Shown: positions 1 to 8,663, counted from the first letter of the stretch. The stretch: 64,000 nucleotides of DNA from Oscillospiraceae bacterium (GCA_009780175.1 WRAO01000002.1:1-64000); one strand, 5' to 3'. Program-made: numbers and translations. Notes: generated from the letters alone by a model not told the origin.

Positions 1-1483
1 CATACTCCACCTCGTCTTGCTCTTGCTCTTGCTCTTGCTCTTGCTCTTGCTCTTGCTCTTGCTCTTGCTCTTGCTCTTGCTCTTGCTCTTGCTCTTGCTC
101 TATTTCCGGGTCCTCTTCATCCTCTGTATCAGGCTCTTCCGGATATTCGGGATATTCTGGCTCCTCTTCTTCCTCTTCTTCCTCTTCTTCCGGCTCTTCT
201 GGCTCCTCCAGATCTGGAATCACTCCATATGTAATGGACTCCATGAGCAAAATCGCGTTCTGAGTCGGATGCAAGAACGAGTCGTCCGAGTGGAACCAGC
301 CGTCGTTCACAAGCCCGTCACTGCCTGTAGAGCCCCAGTACCATCGATCGGCTGTCGCCATTTCCGCGTCGATGAAGATCGCGTAATACCACCGTTCTGT
401 CGGTGCGTTCTCGAGTGTGATACTGCTCAGCAAGAGACCGGTCGCCGTCTCCGGCTCAAGCGGTGCCGCCCAATAGGCCCAGCCGTTGGTATCAACGACC
501 CAGAAGTGGCCTGTTGCAGAGTTTAGCGTTGTCATCCAGTACTCCATCGTGACCACACGCGCATAGAGCGTCGGACGCGCCTCGTGCCGCACTCTAAAGT
601 CTGTAATCGAGTGTCCGCGCGGCTCCCCTGTAAGCGGGTCTTCCGCCGTGTCCCAGTATTTCATCTGGGCATACCAATACTGGCCAAGTGTCCAGTGCGA
701 TTCGGTTCCGACTTCCACCGGGAATCCGTCTTGATGCGTTCCATCTGGGTTATGCCCGCGCCGTGTCGGATTGTCCGGCTCCGTGATCGTAGGCCAAGTG
801 CCGCTTGGCGGGCCGTGTTGATCAATTCCGCCCTGTGGATCTAGCGCTGCGCCGGACACATCACTCATTAAGCTGTGCGGGTCACGGTTGAAAGTCGGCA
901 TAAATATCTTTTGACCGCCTAACTCCCAAGACCAATAGTCGCGGAAGGGGTCCGGCAGGGGTGTATTGGGTGCCTCAGGCAAGCAGGGGAACCAGTTGAG
1001 GCGCGGTGTCCAACTGCGCAGGTCAACCCGGCTTGTACCAGCTACCAGCGGACGTACATTGTAATCCGCTTCCGGGTCATCCGGATCGAATAGCTCACGC
1101 CTCGGATCACCGGGCAGATACCACGCGCCGGCTCCAAATTCCATGTACTCATAGAGCCGAATGCGGACAAAAATCGGCTGGCCATAGATAACCTGTCCAT
1201 TATGTTCCCGTCGCGCCCGTTCAAAGTTTTCGATGAAGACATCCTTGTTTGCAGAAGCGCCGCTATACCAATCTCTCGGTCCCATCTCTTCAAAATCGTC
1301 ATGCAAGCGTCCGCCAGTCGTTCCGTCCGGCAGAGGCGCTTCCGGTCCGCCTATCATCTGGTTTAGTGCCTGCTGGCTGATGCTTTGCCAAGCAAACGTA
1401 CCGGTGAGCAGCATAGCCGCGACCAGCACGATCATGATGGTCAGCAACAATCCTTTTCTGTGGATAGCAATAGGAATTCCCAT
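1..1483 (-). CDS. SipW-dependent (TasA/camelysin-like) secreted protein, 3' end beyond the window
   Basis: The reading frame is open from an ATG at 1483 to the left edge (494 codons seen), so the C-terminus is missing. An excellent AAAGGAGGTG ribosome binding site lies 7 nt before the ATG. The N-terminus has a basic stretch, a hydrophobic core around residues 11-27 and then GTFAW, the form of signal peptide that SipW-type peptidases cleave in TasA, camelysin and BsaA proteins. The body is rich in Trp, Tyr, Asp and Gly and includes a WVVDTNGWAYWA stretch, a type I recall from SipW-dependent exported proteins. The visible C-terminal part is a Glu/Pro-rich linker followed by 14 Glu-Gln dipeptides. 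It lies 82 bp downstream of the SipW-like gene, so enzyme and substrate are probably co-transcribed. An extracellular matrix or surface role is inferred from family and context. Confidence 0.75.
   Translation of the reverse strand, partial: MGIPIAIHRKGLLLTIMIVLVAAMLLTGTFAWQSISQQALNQMIGGPEAPLPDGTTGGRLHDDFEEMGPRDWYSGASANKDVFIENFERARREHNGQVIYGQPIFVRIRLYEYMEFGAGAWYLPGDPRRELFDPDDPEADYNVRPLVAGTSRVDLRSWTPRLNWFPCLPEAPNTPLPDPFRDYWSWELGGQKIFMPTFNRDPHSLMSDVSGAALDPQGGIDQHGPPSGTWPTITEPDNPTRRGHNPDGTHQDGFPVEVGTESHWTLGQYWYAQMKYWDTAEDPLTGEPRGHSITDFRVRHEARPTLYARVVTMEYWMTTLNSATGHFWVVDTNGWAYWAAPLEPETATGLLLSSITLENAPTERWYYAIFIDAEMATADRWYWGSTGSDGLVNDGWFHSDDSFLHPTQNAILLMESITYGVIPDLEEPEEPEEEEEEEEEEPEYPEYPEEPDTEDEEDPEIEQEQEQEQEQEQEQEQEQEQEQEQEQEQDEVEY
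17..100. repeat. (GAGCAA)14 hexanucleotide tandem repeat inside the secreted-protein gene
   Basis: Fourteen uninterrupted copies of TTGCTC on the + strand read as GAGCAA, Glu-Gln, in the minus-strand frame. The array is in frame, so gain or loss of units would lengthen or shorten the linker without a frameshift. Confidence 0.95.
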
Positions 1484-1565
1484 AAAAAGCCACCTCCTTT
1501 CCTCAGGAACTTATATCGGTAGCCCGAAAAATACGTAGCGCTAGTAGAGTGCCATCTCTGTTCCG

Positions 1566-2891
1566 CTATTGGCCGGTCGGAGATGGCATACTCGGCGTAA
1601 CAACCGTCCGCGGCTCTGGAAGCGGCGCAAACACAAGTTTGCGGAGTATAAAGATAATCGCTATGCCAATCGCCAGCATAATCCCGATCAAGATGAGGTT
1701 CGCACGAATAAATAAGATCGCGTTTCCTAACATCAAACTGTGAAAGATCACCAGTCCCACCAGATTTACGGCATACACCATATCTGCGTCCGGTCGGGGA
1801 TTCATCGTCCCTTGGGTCTGGAACCCCGGCGCTCCGGTGTTCCGGAAGTTTGGCACCACATCCACGATCCGATGGGTAACGGTGGTGTTATTGGGCCTCA
1901 GAAATGTAATGTCATCCCCGACGCGCAAGGTATTCGGATCCACCGAGCGGGTAATAATGAGAGAGTTTTGCGGGAGTACATCTTGCATACTACGGGTAAG
2001 GACCGTCATGGCCGCGAAGCCCCCGATGTTCTGCGGCACCCCCGCAGGGTCCCCCATGCCGAAGACGTAGACCGCAAAGACTACCACGGCAAGAAGGCTG
2101 TAAAAGATCATTCCGCTGACAATGCTGCGCACACGTGACTGCTTTTTCTTCGGAGACGACGTCACCATAGATTCTGCTGGTTCAGCAGAATCTATGGTTT
2201 GTGCCCGAGGTCGTAATTCAGATGGCGCCGCATTTGGTGTCACATTGTCGTAAGATTGAGAAAGCAACCAACCAATCTGTTCCCAAGAGATTGCTCCCTC
2301 CGCAGGCTGTTTGATCGGAATCCATCCCTCCGTGCGGCTCAGATTGTTAATCTCCGAAAGCCACAAATGAAACAGTTGCGCGTTCACATGAGCAGTTCGT
2401 TGTTCTTTCGCATGTAGATTATCTATATAAGTATCCACTTGCCATGGGCTATACCCATGTTCCGTTGTATGGAACTTCGGCCTACCCACTGGAAACGGTT
2501 CAACTGTCGATGGTTTCGGTATGTTTACCGGAGTTGGAACAGTCTCTGCCGTTTTCGGGATCAAGGTCAAGTCATTCTGCGCCTGCGGTATGCGACTAAA
2601 TTCTGCTTGCAACTTCTTGGCCTGTTCATCACACATACGGGCAAACGCTTCCCGTTCCGTTTGTATGTGTTGGTCAAATTCTTGGCGTTCTTGCATCATC
2701 TGCGCTTTTTCTGCCTGTAGCTTTAAGTTGAGCGCGTATTCCTCTTGCATACGGCGCTCCTGCTCCGTCCGCACCCCAATACGCTGTGTCGCAGATGCAT
2801 ATGAGGCCGGGTTTCTCTGCACAGGTCTGTTCACCACTCTCACAGGAACTCGCGTTGCGCTTCGGTAGTCGTTATTCGGGTTTTGTACCAT
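1566..2891 (-). CDS. SipW-like type I (Ser-His) signal peptidase with a long cytoplasmic N-terminal region
   Basis: 441 residues; SipW itself is about 190. Residues about 45-95 are a charged, probably coiled-coil stretch. Around residues 130-170 a GYSPWQVDTYIDNL segment resembles the GYD..EVD motif of DivIVA-type domains, although this match is only suggestive. A membrane segment follows at about 255-280, then the peptidase core: TRSMQ contains the probable nucleophilic Ser and VTHRIVDVV the probable His of the Ser-His dyad used by SipW and ER-type peptidases, not Ser-Lys. Two further hydrophobic helices close the protein. The ATG at 2891 follows GAGGAGG. The gene directly downstream encodes a protein with a SipW-type signal peptide, its likely substrate. 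The N-terminal extension is unusual and may place the enzyme at a site in the cell. Confidence 0.8.
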   Translation of the reverse strand: MVQNPNNDYRSATRVPVRVVNRPVQRNPASYASATQRIGVRTEQERRMQEEYALNLKLQAEKAQMMQERQEFDQHIQTEREAFARMCDEQAKKLQAEFSRIPQAQNDLTLIPKTAETVPTPVNIPKPSTVEPFPVGRPKFHTTEHGYSPWQVDTYIDNLHAKEQRTAHVNAQLFHLWLSEINNLSRTEGWIPIKQPAEGAISWEQIGWLLSQSYDNVTPNAAPSELRPRAQTIDSAEPAESMVTSSPKKKQSRVRSIVSGMIFYSLLAVVVFAVYVFGMGDPAGVPQNIGGFAAMTVLTRSMQDVLPQNSLIITRSVDPNTLRVGDDITFLRPNNTTVTHRIVDVVPNFRNTGAPGFQTQGTMNPRPDADMVYAVNLVGLVIFHSLMLGNAILFIRANLILIGIMLAIGIAIIFILRKLVFAPLPEPRTVVTPSMPSPTGQ

Positions 2892-2976
2892 CTACGCATC
2901 GCCTCCTCGCGGGGTTTTGTAACATGAAGTGATTTCGGGCCCAGTTAAAATGGCCGCCCACTCTTATATAAGTTCG

Positions 2977-3351
2977 CTATGACGCCAAATCCGCAATGGC
3001 CGTGTTGGACATCATCGTAACCAAGCCTTCTTGCATAACAGAAAGAAACTCATGTACTTTATCGTCCGCTTGCTCACCGCAAAAGTGAATTTGTAAGTCC
3101 CCTTCAATACACATGTACACATCATAGATACTGATCTGATTCGCAGACTGACCCAGCGCATAGCCGCCATTTCTGCCTTGAACCGCTCTGAGCAAGCCCT
3201 TTTTCTTCAACTGGTTTGCCAGTTTTATCAAGAAGGGGTAGGTAATCCCTGTAGCTTTTGCGATAGCCGTTGCGGTATGTAGTTCATCCTCGTTCTCGTG
3301 CAGATACTGTAGAACTCGAATAGCATGAGTAGTCGCCACCTGTAATTTCAT
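2977..3351 (-). CDS. Rrf2 family transcriptional regulator (second of a tandem pair)
   Basis: 124 residues, the usual Rrf2 size. The N-terminus MKLQVATTHAIRVLQYL and the segment ITYPFLIKLANQLKKKGLL form the winged helix and recognition helix, followed by the wing VQGRNGGYALG. Canonical Fe-S Rrf2 proteins carry three closely spaced Cys after the wing. This one has only MCIEGDLQIHFC, so cluster binding is doubtful. It lies 26 bp after a paralogous Rrf2 gene and 85 bp before the SipW-like gene, and probably regulates that operon. The start has an AGGATAAGGACG leader. Confidence 0.85.
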   Translation of the reverse strand: MKLQVATTHAIRVLQYLHENEDELHTATAIAKATGITYPFLIKLANQLKKKGLLRAVQGRNGGYALGQSANQISIYDVYMCIEGDLQIHFCGEQADDKVHEFLSVMQEGLVTMMSNTAIADLAS

Positions 3352-3377
3352 CGTCCTTATCCTCTAATTCTAAAATC

Positions 3378-3758
3378 CTAGCTAGCCAAATCTGCAACCG
3401 TCCGGCTGGACATTTCTGTCAGAATGCCGTTTTGTAAACTCTGTAGAAACTGCGCCATGCCACCATCTCCGTGGTCGGCTTTCAGACTCTGGCTGACGCA
3501 CAACTCCTCATCAAAGCACAGGAAAATATCGTAGAAACTAATCTTTGCCGCCGGTCTTCCTAATTTGAAGCCACCATGTCGACCTTGGACGGAAACAATT
3601 AAGCCTTTTTGCCGCAGCCGATTGGCAACTGCCATAAAATTAGGATAAGTAATTCCGACTGCTTCCACGATCTGCGCCCCGGACTGTAGTTCGGTATTGT
3701 GGGTGTTTAGGTACTGCAGAATTTGTGTTGCATATTCTGTGTAAACGCGTAATTGCAT
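3378..3758 (-). CDS. Rrf2 family transcriptional regulator (first of a tandem pair)
   Basis: 126 residues, clearly related to its downstream neighbour: both begin with a short basic start, then an ITYPNFM/ITYPFLI helix, and both have a VQGR(H/N)GG wing. Two Cys occur as CFDEELC (CX5C) where the Fe-S ligands of IscR-type members lie, but no third Cys is close by. The ATG at 3758 follows AGGGGGAAAGCACT. It is the first gene of the run leading into the SipW-like peptidase and secreted protein. The two paralogues may form heterodimers or sense different signals, which is inference. Confidence 0.85.
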   Translation of the reverse strand: MQLRVYTEYATQILQYLNTHNTELQSGAQIVEAVGITYPNFMAVANRLRQKGLIVSVQGRHGGFKLGRPAAKISFYDIFLCFDEELCVSQSLKADHGDGGMAQFLQSLQNGILTEMSSRTVADLAS

Positions 3759-3903
3759 AGTGCTTTCCCCCTGTTCGTTTTCTTTCGCGGTAATCGTATT
3801 TAGATAATAAAAGAAACTTCACTCGGTGTGTCCATTTTTGTACAAAAAGCCGCCGTTCGCGTACCGAATGCGGTTTTGATGGAGCGAGGAAAACATGAAG
3901 AAA

Positions 3904-3947
3904 GCGCAAAAAGCCAACAACCGCAATAGATTGTTGGCTTTTTGCGC
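3904..3947. terminator. Perfect 17-bp palindrome, bidirectional-terminator type, between divergent genes
   Basis: GCGCAAAAAGCCAACAA is followed by a 10-nt loop and its exact reverse complement. The A run before and T run after the GC-rich core give terminator form on both strands. It lies between divergent transcription units, where no upstream gene reads into it, so it may act as a leader attenuator or an insulator. Confidence 0.55.
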
Positions 3948-4027
3948 TTACACGCGACAGCGGAGCAATTTGCTTTATCTCTCTAACATAGATCTCCCGA
4001 GGCGAATCCGCAGAATAGTATTATTTT

Positions 4028-4058
4028 CAAATATAATTAAGTTTGTAAATTATATTTG
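4028..4058. promoter_or_regulatory. AT-rich perfect dyad upstream of the agrC-like gene, possible operator
   Basis: CAAATATAATT and AATTATATTTG are perfect 11-bp inverted arms separated by 9 nt. The dyad ends about 28 bp upstream of the promoter -35 element. LytTR regulators bind direct repeats rather than dyads, so the binding protein is unknown. Confidence 0.45.
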
Positions 4059-4086
4059 ATTCTTTACTTGTTTTGTAAAAATATTA

Positions 4087-4115
4087 TTGCATATAATGGA
4101 TTTTTGTGTTATGAT
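4087..4115 (+). promoter_or_regulatory. Sigma-A promoter for the agrC/agrA-like operon
   Basis: TTGCAT, 17 nt, TATGAT. Transcription would begin near 4122, giving a leader of about 60 nt before the sensor kinase. Confidence 0.6.
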
Positions 4116-4183
4116 ATTTCCATAGGACTATACTCTCTTTAGAAACCGAAGCCCGCCTCTTACTATGAAGGGACTTGTTAATC

Positions 4184-5569
4184 ATGAGCTACGCACTCCA
4201 ATACGCACTATTCACCGCATATCTTTCTATAGTGGTCTACATGGTCGTTTTTATAGTCGGGAAAGTAATTACACAAGATTGGAAGTGGAACCGGAAGGAA
4301 ACCATTTTTCTTCTAATCGCCGTCTTGCTCGCTACCCTTTCTAGGAGTGTCGAGATATATCTGACTACTATATTTGCTGGCGCATATTTCTCCCTCCTCA
4401 GCAGCAGTGCCCTTATACTATTATTTTTGTTATATTTCTACAAGATAAAATATTACTCCTTTCGGAAGAGTTTTATTTTGATGTTCATTGTACTACTCTT
4501 CGCAACAGTACTTGAAAGTGCTGTTGCGCTTGTGTTCACCTCGGTCTTTCCAAATTTATATTTTGGGCTTTCTGTTGTCCCTCCTATTCATGCCCAACAT
4601 TTCCTACATTACATTCCCTATGCCTTGTTGTATAGCACAGTATCGCTTGTCTCCACTGTTTTACTGGTCAAAGTAACACAGTCATTGCGCACATTCATCA
4701 ACCAAAATACGCAGGCACAAACAGTTTTGCTGTGGATATCAGTGATTTCTACAATTATTATCCTACTCGCAGCAAATGCCTGGATTATGCAAGGAGATAT
4801 ACTTATCTTCAGCTGGAATACATTTTTCCTTTTCACCTATGTCGGCGCTTCTATCTTGGTTTTCATTTTCTTTACTAGAGAGCTAAAAATCAAAGCAACT
4901 ATTCAACAAAAAGAAACCGAACAACAAGCAATGTCTTTTTACTTACATCAGCTGGAAGAGCATCTGAGCGGTATGCGGAAGTTCAAGCACGACTATCTCA
5001 ACATCTTAAACGCCCTATATGGCTTCATCCTCGCAGGAGATTGGGACGGACTAGCAAATTACTACACAACAAAAATCGAACCGGCCTCCGCGATCATTGT
5101 AACAGACGAGTTCGCACTGGAAAATCTAAGTAATATCCAAGCTCCGGAAATCAAAGGCATCCTCGCCTTAAAATTGATGATCGCGCAGAATATCAGTATG
5201 GACATCCACACCTCTGTTGAGGCACACGAAGAGATTGGCGCTATCCCTGTCGATTCCATATCGCTGGTACGTATGCTCGGCATTATCATGGACAATGCGA
5301 TTGAAGAACTAGAGACTTTGGGCAAGGGAGATCTCGTGATCGCTTGTTTCAAAACCGGAAATACCGTCACTTTCATTGTGCAAAACACTTGTCGCCCAGC
5401 TATAAGTCTCCGCGACCTCAGCCAAACCGGGTTTACAAACAAGGGCGAAGGCCATGGGCTGGGACTGAGTAATCTGTCAGAACTCGCCGCAGCCCATCCT
5501 AATATTACACTGCAAACGAGCATTGCCGATGGTACCTTCACTCAGAGACTGATTATAGGAGGAGAATAA
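4184..5569 (+). CDS. AgrC-like sensor histidine kinase (GHKL family)
   Basis: 461 residues from the ATG at 4184, preferred because AAGGGA lies 10 nt upstream; an in-frame TTG at 4175 is possible. The first 210 or so residues form six or seven hydrophobic helices, as in peptide-sensing kinases of the HPK10/AgrC group. A short coiled segment leads to MRKFKHDYLNIL, the H-D-x-x-N phospho-acceptor motif. The C-terminal ATP-binding part has an N-box (IIMDNAIEEL) and a G-box (GHGLGLSNL). The stop is one base before the response-regulator gene, so the two are coupled. Base composition is clearly more AT-rich than the neighbours, which fits horizontal transfer. No agrB or agrD-like gene is visible nearby, so the signal is unknown. 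Confidence 0.85.
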   Translation: MSYALQYALFTAYLSIVVYMVVFIVGKVITQDWKWNRKETIFLLIAVLLATLSRSVEIYLTTIFAGAYFSLLSSSALILLFLLYFYKIKYYSFRKSFILMFIVLLFATVLESAVALVFTSVFPNLYFGLSVVPPIHAQHFLHYIPYALLYSTVSLVSTVLLVKVTQSLRTFINQNTQAQTVLLWISVISTIIILLAANAWIMQGDILIFSWNTFFLFTYVGASILVFIFFTRELKIKATIQQKETEQQAMSFYLHQLEEHLSGMRKFKHDYLNILNALYGFILAGDWDGLANYYTTKIEPASAIIVTDEFALENLSNIQAPEIKGILALKLMIAQNISMDIHTSVEAHEEIGAIPVDSISLVRMLGIIMDNAIEELETLGKGDLVIACFKTGNTVTFIVQNTCRPAISLRDLSQTGFTNKGEGHGLGLSNLSELAAAHPNITLQTSIADGTFTQRLIIGGE

Positions 5570-5570
5570 G

Positions 5571-6320
5571 ATGCTACACGTAATAATCTGTGAAGACGAC
5601 CCAAGTCAACGGGTGCGCATAGAAAAAATCGTCCACAAATATATCCTCGAAGAAGATCCCGCTATGGACTTGGCCTTATCCGCCGGACGCCCTACCGATG
5701 TGTTAGATTATTTGAAAGCACACCCTCTGAAAAGCGGCCTTTATTTCTTAGATGTAGACTTGCAGTCTGAAATGAACGGCATTGAACTCGGCGCAAAAAT
5801 CAGAGAGCTAGATACCTCCGCAACAATCGTATTTATTACCACCCACACCGATAAGGTGCCGCTGGTCTTTCGGTACAAGGTTGAGGCGATGGACTACATC
5901 CTCAAGGATCAGCCACAAAAAATCGAAGCAAGAACCCGTGAGTGTATCCATCTGGCGTATCAGCGCTATCTCAACGGCAACTCACCCGAAGGCAAGCACT
6001 TCGTTGTAAAAACCGGCGACCAAGTCCTGAATGTCCCGTATGCAGAAATTCTATTTTTCGAGACACACCCAACGATACGGCATAAGTTAATTCTGCACAC
6101 GGCAACCGAAAGGATTGAGTTCCGTGGGTTTATTAAAGATGTAGAAAACCTCGGCCCGGAATTCTGCCAATGTCACAAGTCTTTCTGCGTGAATATAAAA
6201 AAGATCAAACGTGTGGATAGGACCAAGTTGGAAATCGAAATGTCAAACGGTGAGATAATCCCCATATCTACACGGAGAATGACCGAGTTTTTGGACAGGA
6301 TAGAAAAGTCAACAAATTAA
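5571..6320 (+). CDS. AgrA-like LytTR response regulator
   Basis: 249 residues. The receiver domain has the acidic pair EDD near residue 9, the phospho-acceptor Asp in YFLDVDLQ at about 61-63, and a late Lys in YILKD. The C-terminal 100 residues form a LytTR DNA-binding domain: FFETHPTIRHKL, FCQCHKSFCVN and the basic IKRVDR with ISTRRM at the end. It would receive phosphate from the kinase encoded one base upstream and bind direct repeats in target promoters. A hairpin follows the stop. Likely targets are not obvious in the window. Confidence 0.88.
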   Translation: MLHVIICEDDPSQRVRIEKIVHKYILEEDPAMDLALSAGRPTDVLDYLKAHPLKSGLYFLDVDLQSEMNGIELGAKIRELDTSATIVFITTHTDKVPLVFRYKVEAMDYILKDQPQKIEARTRECIHLAYQRYLNGNSPEGKHFVVKTGDQVLNVPYAEILFFETHPTIRHKLILHTATERIEFRGFIKDVENLGPEFCQCHKSFCVNIKKIKRVDRTKLEIEMSNGEIIPISTRRMTEFLDRIEKSTN

Positions 6321-6354
6321 ATTGCCTTCGGATCGAAAGACGCTCAATAGAACA

Positions 6355-6403
6355 AGGACTAGCCCTGGAAAAGAGCCATCGTGCTCTTCCAGGGCTAGTC
6401 TTC
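6355..6403. terminator. Hairpin between the convergent agrA-like and gerAB genes
   Basis: ACTAGCCCTGGAA, an AAGAGC arm, a short loop and GCTCTTCCAGGGCTAGT form an approximately 17-bp stem with one bulge. It can serve both converging transcripts and overlaps the last codons of gerAB. Confidence 0.7.
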
Positions 6404-7501
6404 TGCATTCCCCGGCCTCCCGCGCGCCTTCACCTCTCCCCCCACCCACATCAGCACAGGAATCCCAACCTGCACCATCGGCAAGAAAATCTGATGCACC
6501 ACAGGAATCGCAAACACCTCTACCCGTATACCAAACAAAACCATCGACAACCCCACTGACAAAATCGCCACCGGGAGAAGAATCCTACTCCCATCTGCCC
6601 ACCGAAACACCCACCGCACAGCCCCCACCGCCGCAATCAAACAAACCGCACTCTTCGTCACCCCCGCCAAGACAAACGGAATCGTCGCCAAAAACTCGAT
6701 CCGCGTCTCCATCCCCCCCACACGAATCACGCTGGCCGCCTGAAAATGCGGATATCGCAACGTATCCATACTTCTCCCCCCAAGGATAGCCGCATCCCGC
6801 AAAAATGTCAGCGCAAAAAAACAGACAGCCACAGCCGCCCCCACAAGAAATAGCTTGTATGGATTAACCTTCCGTTCCAGTCCCCCCAACAAAGCCAGCA
6901 CGACCACCGCCTCCCCAAACGGAAGGAGCGCAAACCGATAGCCGCTCTCCGCAATCGCCCGCCCCCCGCTGGCTCCCATCGGTAAGAGGTTCTGCAGGCG
7001 CATACTCGGTATGGCAAACAGCGTCAGCCCCACAGCAAAAATAACCAGCACCGCCACGAGGATCATGCTCCACTTCCCGACCACTATGGTCCCGCTCTTC
7101 GCCAAGTAGGTACACACCACAAACAGCGCGAGAAAAATTACAAGCAGCGGCGTATTGGGCAGGCTCGTAATCTGCAAAAACATCCCATGATAGAGCCGTA
7201 CCGAGGCCGCCAGAAAGAGAAAATAGCAAAAATAGAGTATACTCGCAATTATAGCAAGCCACCTTCCCAGAGTATACTCCAGCATCTCATAGAGCCCCAC
7301 TTCTGGCATTAACCGCACCAGCCGAGCAAGGATCAACAGCAGAGGAATAGCAAGCACAACCCCCGCAAACTGCGCAATCCACCCGTCTCCCCCCAGTCCG
7401 GACGATACCCCAATCACCTGCCCGCTGCCGATGTAAAACACCAACAAAACCGCCACCGCATGCCAAAATCCCAACTTACTCGTATACATCTTCTCATACA
7501 T
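6395..7501 (-). CDS. gerAB: Spore germination protein GerAB-type (amino-acid permease-like subunit)
   Basis: 368 residues with about ten hydrophobic segments, the size and form of the GerAB/GerBB family in the APC transporter superfamily. The B subunit forms the germinant-binding part of the receptor in the inner spore membrane. The start GFWHAVAVLLVFYIGSGQVIG corresponds to the first broken helix. It is the last gene of the operon, 13 bp after gerAC. The order here is A-C-B, while the classical gerA operon is A-B-C. Expression is expected in the forespore (sigma-G) from family knowledge; I found no convincing sigma-G box. Confidence 0.85.
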   Translation of the reverse strand: MYEKMYTSKLGFWHAVAVLLVFYIGSGQVIGVSSGLGGDGWIAQFAGVVLAIPLLLILARLVRLMPEVGLYEMLEYTLGRWLAIIASILYFCYFLFLAASVRLYHGMFLQITSLPNTPLLVIFLALFVVCTYLAKSGTIVVGKWSMILVAVLVIFAVGLTLFAIPSMRLQNLLPMGASGGRAIAESGYRFALLPFGEAVVVLALLGGLERKVNPYKLFLVGAAVAVCFFALTFLRDAAILGGRSMDTLRYPHFQAASVIRVGGMETRIEFLATIPFVLAGVTKSAVCLIAAVGAVRWVFRWADGSRILLPVAILSVGLSMVLFGIRVEVFAIPVVHQIFLPMVQVGIPVLMWVGGEVKARGRPGNAED

Positions 7502-7514
7502 CTCTGCCCACCCC

Positions 7515-8663
7515 CTATCGCATCATCCCCGTATGCGCAATCCGTACGCTTACTTGCGGCTCCACCTCACTACTCCTGAACCACATCTGCCAATCCGCGG
7601 CGATATTCTCCCACAGCCGAACATCCCGACTCCGCACCACATCCGCAAACCCAAAGATATCATGCCCCTCGTCGCCCAACCGCCACACCAAACTCACAAC
7701 CTGCTCCGCAATCACTCGCCCCACCTCCGCCTCCAACTCGCGCAGCGCCAGCTGATCCACTTCACCCCAACCATCCGGAACCTGCACCACATCCGCACGC
7801 ACATGGATGTCGAGGAAAAACCGCAACACCCCATCCTCCAACGAAAAATCCGTCCGCGCCCGACTATCCCGCACCGCAACCACTGCCCGCTCGTCCCCCA
7901 TCTCCACCGAAAACACCCGATCCCGCACCCCAGACGTCACAAGCAAATACACCGCCATATCCTCCTCCGGCAGTGTCCTCACCATTCTATCCCCTTCAAA
8001 AATCGCAAGCCCCTCCAGTTCAAACGGAATATCCTCCACCTCCGAAGAACTCACCACAGGCAAAGCCAAATCCGACGTACCTCGATTCAAACTATGATAA
8101 ATCTCAAACGCCATCGGCGCATCCGTCGCCCCCCGGCGCGGATCCAAACTCTCACTCAGCGCCTGAGACAACAACATCCGCTGCTGCTTCGCCGCCCCCT
8201 GCTCCTCCCCATCGTCATCGCCTGCCGCAGCCGGACCAAACAGCTCCGCCGCCGTCTCCGTAGAGGACACAACAATACGCAAACTGTTCTGCGCATACCG
8301 ATCACGCATCAAGTAATTGACAATCCCCTCAATCCCAACCTCCTCCGCAAACCCCCGGCCCACAATCACCACCTCCGCCACACCCAGATAGATCGGACTG
8401 CGCAAGCGCGTATGCGCATCATACACCGCCTCGGCCAAAGTCTCTCCAGTAGTCGTGAGCAGAATCGACCCAAACTGCCCACCTTCGCCCCCCAGGAGAT
8501 CCACCACCTCAAAGGTCAACCGAAAGCCTTCTCCGTCCTCCGCCCAATCCACCGCAATCCCCGCCACAATCGTCTGCTCCCCAAGCCCCTGATAATCCCA
8601 GCACCCCGCAAGCAGAACCACTCCAAGCAACGCCGCAATCATCCGCTTAAAACACCGCATCAT
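7515..8663 (-). CDS. gerAC: Spore germination lipoprotein GerAC-type
   Basis: 382 residues. A signal peptide ends in the lipobox LLAGC (Cys about 21), followed by WDYQGLGEQTIVAGIAVDW, the usual Ger(x)C opening WD..EL. The rest is the Ger(x)C domain; CSQ-type loops such as EVVIVGRGFAEEVGIEGIVNYLMRD are recognisable in pieces. The protein would be anchored on the outer face of the inner spore membrane and assemble with the A and B subunits. Its ATG overlaps the gerAA stop (ATGA), so translation is coupled. An acidic low-complexity insert (DDDGEEQ) lies near residue 150. Confidence 0.88.
   Translation of the reverse strand: MMRCFKRMIAALLGVVLLAGCWDYQGLGEQTIVAGIAVDWAEDGEGFRLTFEVVDLLGGEGGQFGSILLTTTGETLAEAVYDAHTRLRSPIYLGVAEVVIVGRGFAEEVGIEGIVNYLMRDRYAQNSLRIVVSSTETAAELFGPAAAGDDDGEEQGAAKQQRMLLSQALSESLDPRRGATDAPMAFEIYHSLNRGTSDLALPVVSSSEVEDIPFELEGLAIFEGDRMVRTLPEEDMAVYLLVTSGVRDRVFSVEMGDERAVVAVRDSRARTDFSLEDGVLRFFLDIHVRADVVQVPDGWGEVDQLALRELEAEVGRVIAEQVVSLVWRLGDEGHDIFGFADVVRSRDVRLWENIAADWQMWFRSSEVEPQVSVRIAHTGMMR

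Noticed and set aside
17..100. CRISPR array at the left edge
   Set aside because: It is a simple hexanucleotide tandem repeat in a coding frame, with no spacers.
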